Made by a program: the position numbers and the translations under genes. This document shows, one piece after another, positions 11,265-23,460 of a DNA stretch of 64,000 bases (position 1 is the first letter of the stretch; each line of letters begins with the position of its first letter). Source of the stretch: Diphasiastrum complanatum (lineage: Eukaryota > Streptophyta > Lycopodiopsida > Lycopodiales > Lycopodiaceae); contig CM055094.1 in assembly GCA_029204225.1 (NCBI GenBank), positions 63,254,442-63,318,441 on the forward strand, read 5' to 3'. Under the pieces are notes generated by a model. The model made no database searches. It was not told where the DNA came from and saw only the letters and a list, made by a program, of their open reading frames with translations.

Positions 11265-12392
11265 CTACTCTTTGTGATCTTTTGCCTCATCAAAGGTTGA
11301 TAGCTCTCGACACTTCAAAATGTCACTCATTAGGGCATAGTTCACATGATAACGATCGGGAGACTTCCTTTCCCGCGTTGATCTTCTCACTTCTCCTTGT
11401 GTGCTAGATCCTGGTTGATTTAGCTTTGCGTCCTTCATGATCTTCTCGTACCATTTTGGTATCTTAGATTCAGGCAATACACTACGTGGAGAGTATGTAT
11501 CCCAAGGAGTGTCCAAGTAATGTCTCTTACTTTCAACCGGTTTCTCCTTTATTGCTCCTATTGGCAAGTACCTCCCCCTAGGCTCTTGAATAGGTGGTGT
11601 CTTCACGTGCATCATCTTGTGGAGCGTCTTCTTCATCTTCTTCTTCCAAAATTGTGAGAAGTCTTTTGATGCTTTCACCACTTGCATGGTCTTCATCTTC
11701 ATACCTATGCGTCTCATCAAAGATCACATATTTGCTAATGTGAATCTTGTTCATTACAAGATCAAAACACATGTATGCCTTCGTCCTCTCGTCATAACCG
11801 ACGAAGATACACTTGATTGCTTTGGCATCAAGTTTCTTTCACTCCTCCTTTGGCACATGTACATAGGCCTTACATCCAATGACACGAAACTTGTCAATTT
11901 TTGGCTTTATTCCTGTAAATGCTTCTTCGGAAGCCACATTTGGAACCGCAACTGTAGGGCTTCTGTTTTGCAAGAACGTTGCCGCACTGCACGCTTCCGA
12001 CCAAAGTGAATCGGTCAAGCCCATTTTGCTTCATCATGGAGCGTGCACTCTCCATAATAGTCCTATTTTTTCTTTCAGCTACACCATTACTATGCGGCCT
12101 GTGTGACTATGTGAATTGTCTTTTTGATGCCATGTTCCTTGCAAAAGTCCTCAAAATCATCAGATATGTATTCGCCCCCTCTATCAGATCTTAGCACTTT
12201 GATGCGTGCATCCAGTTGGTTCTCTACCAAAGTCTTGAACTCCTTGAAGCGAGCAAAAGAGTCAGATTTCTTCTTCAAGAAATAAATCCATGTCCTCCTA
12301 GAGTAATCATCTATGAAAGTCATAAAATAATATGCTTTCCCCAATGACATGGTCTTCATTGGGCCGCACAAGTCGCTGTGAATAAGTTCCAA
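11265..12392 (-). pseudogene. Copia integrase, broken by frameshifts and stops
   Basis: From 12,392 leftward: [40 protein letters not shown] and [20 protein letters not shown] are the integrase core with two Asp of the DDE triad. A frameshift near 12,115 precedes the NGVAERKNRT block that carries the Glu. Then SLWSEACSAATFLQNRSP and GCKAYVHVPKEE (followed by TGA), FVGYDERTKAYMCFD, and an acidic linker. The C-terminal region PKWYEKIMKDAKL and RRSTRERKSPDRY leads to RT. All blocks are in normal order. Inactive. Confidence 0.88.
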
Positions 12393-12399
12393 CGGTTTC

Positions 12400-12905
12400 T
12401 TAGCTCTTGCAGCTCCACCTTTCCATCTTCAGCTTCGCCATCAATCTCAAGCTCCCATAGTTCAAATGACCAAGTCTTTTGTGCCACAACTCAGATTGAG
12501 ATGTTGTTGAGATAGCCAAACCATATTCTCCTGGTTTTGCAGCATCCAATTTATAAAGGCCACAATTACTATCTCTATAACCTTTCGCCACCACTTTATG
12601 ATTGTGGTTCATATCCCTCATAAGGCATCCATCCTTGACAAATTCAACCTTAAGATGTTGATTAGCCATTACTCCAACAGAAAGCAAACTCTTTTTGAGT
12701 CCAGGAACATAAAGCACATTAGGGATGTTCTTGATTTTACCATTAGAAAACTGCACAGGTACATTGCCCACACCCTATATTTGGCATTCCTCCCCATTGG
12801 CTTGAGTGACCTTGTCTCCATCATGGATTGGTAAGAATTTCTCAAACCAATCATGTTTCCCGGTCATATGCCTTGTGGCGCCTGAATCTATGAACCATCT
12901 GGCAC
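12400..12905 (-). pseudogene. Copia protease and pre-integrase region
   Basis: WFIDSGATRHMTGKHDWF near 12,840-12,895 is the copia retropepsin active site, with Asp-Ser-Gly intact. A TAG follows NGEECQI. The frame then reads VPVQFSNGKIKNIPNVLYVP, LKKSLLSVGVMANQ and SELWHKRLGHLNYGSLRLMA, the pre-integrase block with its His residues. A frameshift at about 12,410 separates it from integrase. Confidence 0.88.
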
Positions 12906-12915
12906 CATCATCAAC

Positions 12916-13182
12916 CTAGGATGCCAATGCCGATGAGAAGACACTTGTCTCGTCATCTTCTCCATCATCTTTGGCAATGTTGCCTTGTTGAGTCACTTTT
13001 TCTGCCTTTATGTCCGCTTTCTTCCTGTAACACTCACATGCCCAATGACCTGGTTTGTGGCAATAGTAACATTTGACTTTCTTCTTCTTTTTCCCTTTTG
13101 ATGATGACTGTCCCTCGTCATCATCATCCTTGGATTTCCTGGGAATCCTTTTCCATCCTTTCTGCTTGCCTTTAGCAAGCAC
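12916..13182 (-). pseudogene. Copia gag C-terminal part with zinc knuckle
   Basis: An 88-codon open stretch is rich in Lys and Asp and carries a CX2CX4HX4C knuckle (CYYCHKPGHWACEC). The larger N-terminal gag domain expected upstream is absent: 13,190-13,655 holds only leader-like sequence with a poly-A run. The deletion explains part of the short internal length. Confidence 0.88.
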
Positions 13183-13657
13183 GGCTTGATCCTCCTATGG
13201 GGTTTGCCTTGACTTCACCACTTCGCGACACTGCTCTACAAAAAATCGATTTGTATTGAGAGAAAAAAAAAAAAAAAGCTTTTTCCCTTCTTGAAACCCT
13301 AGCTGTCAAAGAAGAAAGTATTTTTGGGCGTTATTTGATATTCTTGAGAATTTAACTGAGCAGCTACCTATCCTTCTAAGGTCGCCCTACAACAAGCAAT
13401 ATTCTGCTCCAACCCTCTCTTCAAACGATGTTCGATTGGATTCAAACCAATCACAAACGCTAAGAAACCCTTCAGAAGAATTTCCAGCTTCAATCTTTGT
13501 TTGCCCTCTGATTCAGCCGACAATCCTCTGCCTCTGAATCTTCTTACAGTTTCAAGCTATTCCACGAATCTCCACAGACTCGGTTTTGTGCTCCTAGCCA
13601 ACAAACCGTCGTGAATTTGCAGCTCTCTATTCTTGTCCGGTGATTCTTGCCACCAAG

Positions 13658-13670
13658 GGCTCTGATACCA
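13658..13670 (-). other. Primer-binding site, initiator tRNA-Met type
   Basis: Reverse complement of TGGTATCAGAGCC, immediately inside the right LTR of the minus-strand copia element. Confidence 0.9.
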
Positions 13671-13922
13671 AGTTAAGAAAACAATTTAAACACCCGACCG
13701 GATCAATCACCACAGCACAACATCAAGTGCAACAAGACAAGACAACAGAATAGCTCACCTCAAACTGTATATTCAACTGATAAGCAAGTACAAAGGTAAA
13801 GTTACTTAAAAGTACTCAAAGGGCTCGTAAAAGAAAGATGGCCCGATAATTCTAGAACTGAGCACACGTGGTGCCATTGAAATAAGAAAGCACTGTATAA
13901 GTCGATCATTGCTATTTTAACT
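13671..13922 (-). repeat. 5' LTR of the nested copia element
   Basis: Matches 10,149-10,400 with few substitutions (e.g. GTGCCATTGAAA versus GTGTCGTCGAAA near the outer end). The low divergence suggests a younger insertion than the surrounding remnants, although the body is deleted. Confidence 0.92.
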
Positions 13923-13927
13923 TTAAC

Positions 13928-15127
13928 AACTCATCTACTTTGTACATTTGTTTAATGTAGGACGGATCAAGAAGAACCAGTAAAGATGTGTAATTAGTAG
14001 TGAGGCCTTTTTGAAATTAGCGCAACCAAGGCTTCACGCATTATGTACTTTGGAAGAACCTCAAGTGGGAACCTTCCCCTATGCTAAACACTTCGGCTCC
14101 CTATACTTTCATCATCTAGCTCTTGATCTTGAATCTCACAATAGGGGCCTAGGTGTGCGTTCATAACACAATCAAGTACATGAGCTCCAAAAATCTAATA
14201 TGAGCTAAGTAAAGTTTAGCACATGACATAATTGGATGGATGCTCATATAGAAAGCAAGGAAAGCTTTTTATATTTGTTTGTTGGTTTTGACATGTTGCA
14301 AGCATTCTGCTTTACATTTTGTTCATTGTTCTATTGAATTTGTTTTTAAAAATTGCTCAACATTGAAATTTGTTGGGGAGGCATTTAGAGTTTAGGAGAT
14401 TAGACAATCTTAATACAAAAAAGCTGTACTCATCAATCTAGATATGACATATCCATGTAGCACAAGTTCTATGTAGGCCAAACTTGGCATTTTGCATTTA
14501 TGAACAACATACTTGCATGGTACAATATTTGTAGCAAGCCTAAAGTCAAGATGGATTATTTTTCCATTTCAACACCCTTGAGACCGGACGTAGGACCTTT
14601 GACTAGCCACGCCCACACAAATTTATCATAGAATTAGCCCACGAAAAATATCAATCCAACCATCTGTGCTTTCACCATTAAGTAGCACATTGCCTCAGTA
14701 ATGCCCCACCAATATTGGACGACAGTCCTTATAGCTGAACGATCGGCAACTATCCTGCACCGGCAGCTAACCACCCATGCTTTACACTCGAATTCGAGCA
14801 TCATCTCTGTATCAATGGTTAATCCATACTGTTTGAATATGTCACCACGCACCCCACAAGGCACAGACCATGCTTTCACCTAGCTAGGTAGCACTTTGTC
14901 TCATATGTCCTACGTGCAAACAACATCAGGCCCGGAACTGCTAGAACTGACCGTTCTTACACCTCGAGATTAGCACTTTGTCACATCAAGTCCCTCGTTC
15001 TGTCAATCACCCCCGACTGTGGACGCACCCGTGCTTATATAGTGGGAAGCACCTTGCACAATGGTTGTCTTGACGAGTCTCAAAAAGTGGCCATCCCTGT
15101 GAGACTTGCGTAGCTGACCGACTAGTT
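13928..15127. other. Non-coding stretch, possible leader of a minus-strand retroelement
   Basis: No recognisable coding sequence. The right part (about 14,580-15,127) lies directly downstream, on the minus strand, of a primer-binding site and so may be the interior of a short or non-coding LTR element. TATATAG at 15,037-15,043 is the only promoter-like string seen. Confidence 0.35.
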
Positions 15128-15250
15128 GGCTCTGATACCACATGTTGTGCCGACTCCTCAAAGGGCATTGGGACTTGAGCCGTTTTCCCAAAACATGCTT
15201 AAGTCTAACATTCATCCGTCATGAACTGAAAAGCCAACTTAGAAAATGCA
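15128..15250 (-). repeat. Primer-binding site (15,128-15,140) and LTR end of a minus-strand retroelement
   Basis: GGCTCTGATACCA is the reverse complement of the tRNA-iMet primer-binding site. Two bases on, TGTTGTGCC at 15,143 gives a CA-ended LTR on the minus strand. The outer LTR boundary is unresolved. Confidence 0.6.
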
Positions 15251-16368
15251 ACAAGCCTAACCATTTAGACTTAGAAAAACATAAATCTCAACCAATCTGA
15301 AAGCCAAATCAGAATCTGTCTCCAAAAGGTAACCAAAGGCAAAGACAAGTCACTTGTGAAATCTCAAGGCATAGTACGTGGATGGAACCTTAGGCACCAA
15401 CGACGCAACTTTATTAAATCTGGAAGTGGTTACATTCATACATAGACTGACTGGTCTCGGGGCCACCAACACGTGCTGGGCATTGTGTCTGGCTCATGCT
15501 GCTAGGCAACTGGATTGTTGGCCCTGGTTGAGCTGTCCAAATTTTTGTCTGCCAAACTTCCCCTATAGTTCTGCTGTGATTCGGCGCGCCCCCTGAGTCC
15601 TGGAATATAGTGTTGTTCGGTAAAGCATGCTTTTCTGGAATTAGTTTTTGTTTTGTTGATTAAGCCTAGCAAGTTTGGCAGAGTCAATCTAGCTCCTGGA
15701 TATGGGTCCTGGCGGACAGAATCAGCTTGGCTCCTGGACATGGGTCCTAGGAGTTGACTAAGCCATGACTTGAGCTCTAAAGCTAGCTCATGACTTGTGA
15801 CTACTTGACTGGCTCACCACAGGTCAGAGGCTCAGTCCTCCTTGACTTCCCAACTTGCTTTGGGACTTAAGGGAGTGTCAACCCTTAGAGTCTTATCGTT
15901 GGGTGCACCCGAGTCAGCTTTACAACATTGCACCCTTAGTCAAGATTGAGCTAAGCTTGCATCCTCAATCAAGATTTAAAATAAAATGCAAGCACCCTCC
16001 ATCATGTTGCAAAGATCATGATGCAGGCTGATAAGCATGCTCAATGCTTGGATGAAGGTGAGTCCAGGGGTGAGGTTGGGACTATGCTTGCACCCTCAAT
16101 CAAGATTCAAAATACATAATCAAGATTCAAAATACATGGAGGTCAAGATAGAGATTACACTCCTCTACGAGATGGAGCCTAGATTCATCTCCACTAAAAA
16201 AGAAACAACCAAGGTGGCTAAGCACTTAAAAATCTATATGTAAATTTGAGTTAATTGAATTTATCTCTTTTAATCATTTAGAGCTAAATAAATATTGCAC
16301 ATTGCATGGTAGTGCAAAGTGATACAATTGCAATCGACAATAACAAGATGGAAGAAGGAAGCTTCGCT
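15251..16368. other. Intergenic stretch upstream of the broken EXPERA-like copy
   Basis: No coding sequence recognised. A direct repeat GCTCCTGGAYATGGGTCCT occurs at 15,692-15,710 and 15,730-15,748. From about 16,080 the sequence resembles the region upstream of the intact gene (CTATGCTTGCACCCTCA at 16,082 and 46,482; ATATTGCACRTTGCA at 16,292 and 46,629), so it is the duplicated 5' flank. The clean TATA box of the intact copy is not conserved here. Confidence 0.5.
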
Positions 16369-16430
16369 ATGGCTGCTGCAGCAGCATCACTGCCCATCAG
16401 CAAACGGCCTGGATTTTTGAAGTATTCCCG
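16369..16430 (+). pseudogene. Truncated exon 1 of the EXPERA-like pseudogene
   Basis: Matches the start of exon 1 at 46,682 up to AAACGGCCT, then jumps to sequence equivalent to 47,291 in intron 1 of the intact copy. One extra GCA codon lengthens the Ala run. An in-frame ATG also lies 21 bases upstream (16,348). Confidence 0.85.
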
Positions 16431-17959
16431 ATGATGAGTTAATGCGTTGTAAGTGTGAGCTTTAAAAAGACCAATGAAAACATTGTAAGTGGTGCAGTGT
16501 TGTGGTCATACTTACCAACGAATGCATTTTGCATTGGATTCCAGACTTCTTGCAAACTCTAACATTTATGGTTAGAAGTTTAATGTGAATTATCTCGTGC
16601 CATTGTAATTAACCTATGGAGATTTGAAAATTGCCCATTTTGATCTTTCAAACCTTTTAAGTTTAATGCATATTGTAAAGCTAGTTTGTGCTAAAACTAA
16701 CATTAAAGTATCAATCTTAAAGCAGGATAAAATCAGGAATTTTTCCATGCAAGCTTTCTGACTTTTTGGCAAACTTGCAAACACGCCTTTAAACTCAAGT
16801 GTTTGTTGCAAATGTTTATTGGCAACTACAGTTGTACTTGAACTTGCAAAACTTCGGTAGTCAATGTTGCAAAAGTTGACAAACATCTCAACCATATACA
16901 AGACTCCTCTAGGACATGTTGAAACTGGTGCAAAGTTGTCATAGAGGTTTTTTCTAACATGAGACCTTCATATTGCTAAATGTGAATTGGAACACCCCAT
17001 TTGGTTTTAACCAAAATATTAGACTATGTGCCAATATGCAAAATTAAAGTCATGGACTGTGCTTTTGCCAATCCAATATGTCTATGGTGAATGAATTTTC
17101 CGTCTGTTCTACTATAATACGCTACTGTCAATGGTATGAGACTTGTGGAGTAGCTGAAGAGCAGTGAACTCAGTTTGGGAAGCTGAGGCAGCCGGCCAGG
17201 CTGGGAAGAGGAGAAAGTTTTGGTGCTCAGAATCACCATAGCTGGGAAGCAGCTATAGAGTTGGTTAGTAAAATCGGATTGTTCGCACTCATGTTTACAT
17301 CGTTTTCAGAGCAGATTGGTTTAGTGGGCTCCTGACAGAGGTCACTGGGAGGCTATGAAGAATTTCTAGCACTTTTCTCAGTGTAACAAAAATGATCAGA
17401 GCCTGTAAAATACAACTCAAAGAAGCTTCAAAATTCAGCTCCAAGGAGCAATCTTGAAACCTGATCAAACGACCACTGTTTCAGGCGAGACTTGGATCAG
17501 TGAGGGCTCGCTGGTTGGGCGACTGGGAGCAATTGAAAGCTTCAGAAACGATGCTCTACAATGGGATAAGTCACTGGTAGACTTGATGTTGCTATAGCCA
17601 TTAAGGAAGGTGCGATCCCTGTCCGTGCACCCTGTCCGTGCAGTAAATTGGTTCTGATAGCCAGTGTCTCGAAGTGTCTAGCCCGATACACAAGTGCGAG
17701 TGAGCGTGCAGATGGCCAGCTGTTGTCAGATTTTATTTGGAAGGCCAATGGAGGTATGGGAAAATACACACTGGAAGAAGTGGAGCTATCAGGAGCACCG
17801 TAAAGGCCTCTAAAGTGTGAGGATAAGGTCAGCTTGAAGAATGAGGGGTCACTCACTACTCCTAGAACAGCTAATTTCCTCTACCTTTCGGACCGTCCAT
17901 TTTCGAAGCATTGAGTGATTTTCTACCATCAAGTTATTTTTCACTATTATATCATTTTC
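16431..17959. other. Intron 1 (first part) of the pseudogene copy
   Basis: 16,431-16,760 aligns with 47,300-47,530 of the intact copy. Beyond that the two copies part company. Short open frames here (e.g. 17,542-17,856, minus strand) match nothing I recognise. Confidence 0.5.
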
Positions 17960-18014
17960 TACAATATTGTGTGAAATGAAATCATGTGCAAAGCAAAGCA
18001 TTGAAAGCATACTG

Positions 18015-18076
<62 letters not shown>

Positions 18077-21000
18077 AAGTTTGTAGAAATTAGAATGTGA
18101 TAATCACCTATTGATGTAGACCATGCTGGAAAAAAACCATATCGAAACACAAACCGACAAGACACAATGTAAAAACGTGAAGATATATAATGTCGGGCTC
18201 AAGGCCGAAAAAAAATAGTGACATCCGATAAATAATGTCTCATAACAACGAACGACTAACAATCGTCCTCTAACTCAAAGTCTGAGTCATCAGTGTCTGT
18301 GGAACTGCCAAACAAGGAGTTTGTAGATAACGCTGAGGGTGTCATGTGTCGTGGTGAGCCTCTGCCTCTTCCCTGTCCCCTACCTCTCTCTCTCTCCCTC
18401 CTGCCCCCTCCTGGCTGGCTCCAACTGCTCCTCCTCTGCTACTCCCTCTAGGTCGCCCTCTCAACTGTGATCTCGTAGCTTGGGAAGGCCCTATAAACTC
18501 AGAGCCGACCTGGCCCTCAACTGCCTATGAAACTCCAATCCTCTCTACAAACAATGCCCCCAGCCCCCCCGCCCCAGAACGTCTAGGTCGCCCTCTACGT
18601 CTAGGTGCAGGAACGGCTGGCTCCTCCTGTGTCTCGGCATCGGGGTCTACGAATAAGTGCTGCATGTCTCCCCCACCTCATGCTCACCTTCATCCTTTGC
18701 CTCTGTATCACGCTCATCCATCCACTCCTCCTCGTACCCATGCCCAAATCCCTCTCCACGCCCCAAAATCTCATCATCTCCATCCTCCCTCATCTCCTGG
18801 CGTCGAGCTGCTCTCTCGTGGTGTCGTGCAGACCGTGCCTCTACATCTGCCTGCCTATGTAGCTCATGATAGATGTCATCCTCGAGCTCCTCCTCCGTAG
18901 GTGGCACCCAAGGATCAGCAGCTGTCGTATGTACCTTGCAGGAGTCAAGGTTCACCTACAAAAACAAACGGGCATGATTAGCAAACTTATGCATTTGTCA
19001 AATAAGTTCATTTGAAACGCAAGTACATCAAGCAATACCAATAAAGTCACTAACTCACCTCGATCAAGCGGTCGCCCTGCATACGTGTGCGTCTCAACAT
19101 GCGTCCGTTGGTGTTCACGAACACCAACCGCCTGCACTGCTCAATGGAGAGTCTATTTCTCTTCTTCGTGTCATAGCTGGCCCATACACTCCAGTTCCGC
19201 TCACAGGCGGAAGCCGAACAGTCCAATGCAAGGACCCTCTCTGCCAGTCATTGAAGGTGAGGCGTACTGCGGCCATGAAAGCTCCACCATGTGACAAGCG
19301 CCAACTGGTCATCTCTGAGCTTACACTGCTCTCGATCAAAAGGATACAAGCCCCGCTCGAACTTGACTATGTCTCGCTCTATGTTCCCCAGAGTCGTGCC
19401 TGTTGGCAAAGGAAATAGAACACGTGTCAGGCCACAAACCAAAGCATATGCTAATATAAACAAATACACTAGCTAGAATATTTACAATACCTGCGCCGGG
19501 CCATACACGCTCGTTGTACTCCACCCATCCTCGATGGAGCTCCATGTCGCCAGGACGTCTGGTAGAGCGCCACAATGGGCCACCGCATGGATGGGTCTGT
19601 GGAAGTAGTCCCACATCGCCTCTCCCAAAGTGTGAGGAGCTCGTCCTTCCTGCGCAGGTGACATTGCAAATGGTTAGGCATCTTTAAAAACATGAGAGCA
19701 AAGTGAAACTGAAATAAGAAAGTGATAGGAGATGTACCTATGCTCCTCCAAGCCACATCTGCAAAGCGCCTCGTCAATGCGGTCCATGAACTCGTATATG
19801 AGACCGAGAGTGCACCCCTCTCGGTCTACTAGGCGCAGCACATAGAAGACAGGTTGAAGAACCTCTACAATCTCACTCGATCGTGTCCAGAAGTCGTCTC
19901 CAAAGACTATGGCCTGGAAAAACATTGCCTCTGTCGTGCAATTCCTGAACTCATCAAATGCCTCATTGGATACCATCCTCCACAAATGATCTCGCAAGAC
20001 GCATAGTCGCTCGAGAACCAGGAAAAAGAAGGCAAAGCGAGTGGGTGCTGGCTTCTTCAGGTCCAGCCGAGAGAAGGTATGGAACAATGCCAGCACACGC
20101 CTCTTTCTGGTGACGAACTTCACTATGTGCATGGCCTGAGAGGTGAGTTGCAAGACAAACATTAAACAAAAAACTGTTAGAAGCTAAAAGAAGTTAGGGG
20201 CCTAGAACAATGGCAAGTGAAAAATGCTTTACAAAGTGATGAAAATTGTACCTCACGAATCCATGGAAGTGCAACCATGTCCTGAATGAGAAGGTCGATG
20301 CAATGTGTAGCACACGGGGTCTACACAATACTCGGGTGCTCCCTCATCACCATCTCTCCCATCAGTCTGCAGTTCGAGCCGTTGTCTGTGACGACTTGAA
20401 CCACGTGCTCTGCCCCAATCTCCTGCACTACAGAGATGATTGCCTCATAGATGAACTCGGCCGTGATGGCTCCACCAGGTCGAGTAGCATCCACGCCTCG
20501 TAGGAAGACTGTGCCAAGTGGGCAAGACACTAGGATATTGATGATAGAATGCGGACGAGTGTCAATCCATCCATCGCTCAATATCGAGCATCCATAGCTG
20601 CAAAAATACAACATTTCTTAGATATATGCACTTGTAAACATTGTGGTAATTTGTAGAGTGAAACAAATCAAGTGGTAAAGAGTAGCAAAAAATTCTTACG
20701 TCTGCCACGTTGTGCGGATGGACCTCAGCTCCTGTGTGATGGTCTCCTCCTCCTGTCGTAGCATGGTCGTGCGCAATGCCTCTCTCCTCGGAAACCTCCA
20801 TGACGAATCAACTGCTGCGATCTGAAGGCAAGTGTCCCTAAAGATCCAAGTGTCTGCAACAGCAAAAGGAATGCCACACTCATAGAACAGTTGGCCAATC
20901 CGTCGGGTACACAGGGCATGATGATGTCTCTGCCACGCACCTCGGTCCAAGGTCTGCTGCCTAGCCCTACCCGCTCTCTGTTGCACAAAGGACTCTCCTG

Positions 21001-21420
21001 GTCTAGAACGCCCACCAGAAACAACAGATGGGTGTGCTGAAGGTGTGTCTGCTGACTGTGGAGCAGCGCCTGCTGCATCGCTGCAGCCCCCTGTGGCAAG
21101 ATCTGGCTCTGTAAATGGTGCGTCAGCAGCTAATGACTGGACGAGATGGACCTGTTGCTGAAGGAACAACTGCAGGAGAGGCTGCATGTGTGCTGGTAGC
21201 TCTAGGAACATCTCCCCCCATGTGACTAGGTCCTGCCTCTGCATCTGCTCTAGACCCTACACCTACACCATGTCCTGAACCTGCTCTAGTCCCTACTCCT
21301 GCCACTGACGCATGAACAACACTCTGAGATGGTCTCAAAGGCTCAAGAGATGTACCGTCACGCCCGTATGTGTCCATCAATCTCTCCATCTCTGCATCTT
21401 ATATGCGAGGGCAAATGGAT
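17960..21420 (-). mobile_element. hAT-superfamily transposon (DUF659 type), copy 1
   Basis: Minus-strand exons read in order. A low-complexity N-terminal exon (21,389-20,696) ends with IGQLFYECGIPFAVADTWIF and REALRTTMLRQEEETITQEL, the lead-in to DUF659. Next (20,614-20,321) is YGCSILSDGWIDTRPHSIIN and GAEHVVQVVTDNGSNCRLMG, the DUF659 catalytic-region blocks. Then (20,162-19,720) come LDLKKPAPTRFAFFF and LGLIYEFMDRIDEAL. Next (19,664-19,500) come MWDYFHRPIHAVAH and WSSIEDGWSTTSVYGP. The hAT dimerisation signature SACERNWSVWASYDTKKRNR lies at about 19,205-19,150. A last exon (18,955-18,256) has an AT-hook (RRRGRPRR) and an acidic end. One intron acceptor (near 20,153) reads AA where copy 2 has AG, so it is probably inactive. 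The N-terminal BED finger is missing. Confidence 0.85.
18017..18073. repeat. (CT)n microsatellite in the 3' end of hAT copy 1
   Basis: About 28 uninterrupted TC units. The flanks on both sides match hAT copy 2, which also has a (GA)n tract at the equivalent place, so the microsatellite is part of the transposon. Confidence 0.95.
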
Positions 21421-22179
21421 ATGCCCATCCCCCGCCCATCTGGCCTGGTGAGTCGTAGCAAATGGGCCCTAACCCTGGTAAGGGAGGCAAAGAAGCTCGC
21501 ACAGGTGGAGGGATGAGGTCCTTGACCGCACAAAGATGTTGTTGAAAAGGAAGATTGCTCCTTTCCACATGAGCTATTGAGTAAAGAAGAATAGGTTGGT
21601 TACCCTGCTGAAACCGAGAAATAAGTGAGGGGCAGAAGGGTCCAACTCCCTAGAAAGGCAGCTGGAGCAATGGAAGTTGTGCAGATAAGACCAACACTTC
21701 CATAAGAAGCGGGAAGTGAGACTTGTAATGAACCAACCATCGAAAATATCAAAGGTTCATGGACCCATCAAGCGACCCAGAATATCTAATAAAGTATTAT
21801 CGAATTCTTGCAGTAAAGCCAAACATCTGGAAAGGGGGGAACAAAATATAACTTGGCCTACATTGCAAAATATAACTTGGATGTTGAGCAAAGCATTGGG
21901 TGAGAATGCCTAGAGCAACTTGAGCATGCCAAGCTTTGGCAGCAAATCAGCGTGGCGAACATGCACATCCAAAGTGTCTTGCAAAGAAGAAGCCACGAAC
22001 TCAAGGGTACCTATACTGAGTGCCCGAATCCCATCAACTGGAGTATTGAAACCTACATGTATTAGGAAGGCCCAGCCACGCACTAAGAGGAATTCACAGT
22101 AAGACCCAAAGTTGAGAGTTGTTGGGAGAAATGTAGGAAAGTTGGAATGACATCGTTAGCAAGTCCCACAATGTGAGTG
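21421..22179. other. Unassigned stretch between hAT copy 1 and a gypsy remnant
   Basis: Probably decayed gypsy sequence, given the gag and protease pieces to the right on the minus strand. No block is recognisable in any frame. Confidence 0.35.
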
Positions 22180-23110
22180 TCATAGCAATAGAGGGAAACA
22201 AACAGGATGGAAAAGTAGCAATTTGTAGAAGAGGTTGGTCTGACGGAGAAGTAGGTCTCTTTTCTCCATGCCGAGCAGGAGGATTGATATCCATGACTTG
22301 CAGAGGAGGAGAAGATTGTTGAGGAACCATATTGACAAGAAAGAATGAACCCCTAGAAAGAAGGCTTGAAAGTAGCATGATGCAAGCACTGCAAAACACC
22401 CAAAGAAAGTTGCAAGGCAAACTGAAGTACTACAACACACCGCAATAGGGCTTTGAGTGTAGTCGATGAAATTATGGGTTGCCCCATCATCAACCATGAC
22501 TCTAACTGACTAGTTGCCAATTTTACCATGCATACGTACGAGATCATGTGGCCCAAAGCTGGAGGGCCTCCCTAGCATCGCATAGGTCAATTGCCAACAA
22601 TGTTCATGGTCTTCCTGAAACAATTCTCTCCTGGTAGCTACCGAGTCATTTGGCAAGCTCATGGTTTGTACAACGTGAACTTGTTTTTTGTCTTTTTTAA
22701 TAAACGGCCCCTTGGTACACTGCCTAAGCGCAAACGTTCTTGTTTGGCTTTCTCGAAATCTTTTGGTTTCAAGGGCTGAATGAGTGATGGGCGTTTCTGA
22801 GGAGCATCGTTTTTAGTTTTTTCCTCCTTATTTCTTTTCAAAAATTTCTTTTTAAATTGAAAACCCTTTTGAGAAAGCTGCTCAGAAGAGGGTTGTTGTT
22901 TCACCTTCTTCTTGCCCGCTGAATCATCATAGATTTGGGCATACCTTATAGCTAGCTCTAAGGAAGTAGGCGAATTTCTCTGAATCTCTACTTTATACTC
23001 ATCTCGAAGCTCATGGACAAACCCTCTGACTTTATGATAGTCATCCATATTTTTAATTTTTAATATGGCTTCTCGATACTACGAGATGTACTGGGTTAAG
23101 GATTTGTCCA
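22180..23110 (-). pseudogene. Ty3-gypsy gag C-terminal part and protease remnant
   Basis: From 23,048 leftward: FVHELRDEYKVEIQRNSPTS and LELAIRYAQIYDDSAGKKK (gag end), then a Lys-rich linker. The expected zinc knuckle is not found. Near 22,490 the protease reads VMVDDGATHNFID, where the active-site Ser (family Asp-Ser-Gly) is Asp. After that the frames break up. Same strand as the primer-binding site at 23,461. Confidence 0.8.
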
Positions 23111-23460
23111 TGGCTGTCTTCTCCTAGGCTTCCCAATATCAAGCTTATTTTCCAGTAGAAACTCTCTACTGCCAAAATCTCAGAATGATCTGACACCTGT
23201 AGGAGAAGTTATGATCAATTGAAGCGTTGATTTTTTTCCTTTTCTAGGTAGCGATGGACCTGCAGAATGTTTTTGAGAAGTCTGATCGAAAAACAGCAAA
23301 TCAATCGATTTTTTGGGCTGGAACAGCAACACTAGAGGTTCTATGACACCTTAGAAAGTTGTCTCCGCCTTCTCCCCCAAAAAATCCTCAAGAAACAAGC
23401 AAAAATTGAAGATTTCTCCACTTTCTCTTTCTGGAAAGGGCTATTCTCTCTGTAGAACGA

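Larger units (their letters stand above)
10144..13927 (-). mobile_element. Ty1-copia retrotransposon with both LTRs, nested insertion
   Basis: This is the best-delimited LTR retrotransposon in the window. Two 252-bp LTRs (10,149-10,400 and 13,671-13,922) differ at only a handful of positions. The primer-binding site at 13,658-13,670 abuts the right LTR. A purine-rich tract on the minus strand (TTGAGGGAGAG) abuts the left LTR. Candidate 5-bp target duplications are TTGAC (10,144-10,148) and TTAAC (13,923-13,927), with one mismatch. The internal part is only ~3.27 kb. Most of gag and a large piece of RT are deleted, and stops and frameshifts disable the rest. LTR ends read AGTTAA...TTAACT rather than TG...CA. 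Confidence 0.9.

Noticed and set aside
17542-17856. 104-codon minus-strand frame in the pseudogene intron
   Set aside because: Low similarity to anything known to me, not shared by the paralogous intron.
18605-18900. Overlapping + strand frames rich in Pro/Ser/His
   Set aside because: Antisense shadows of the acidic C-terminal hAT exon.
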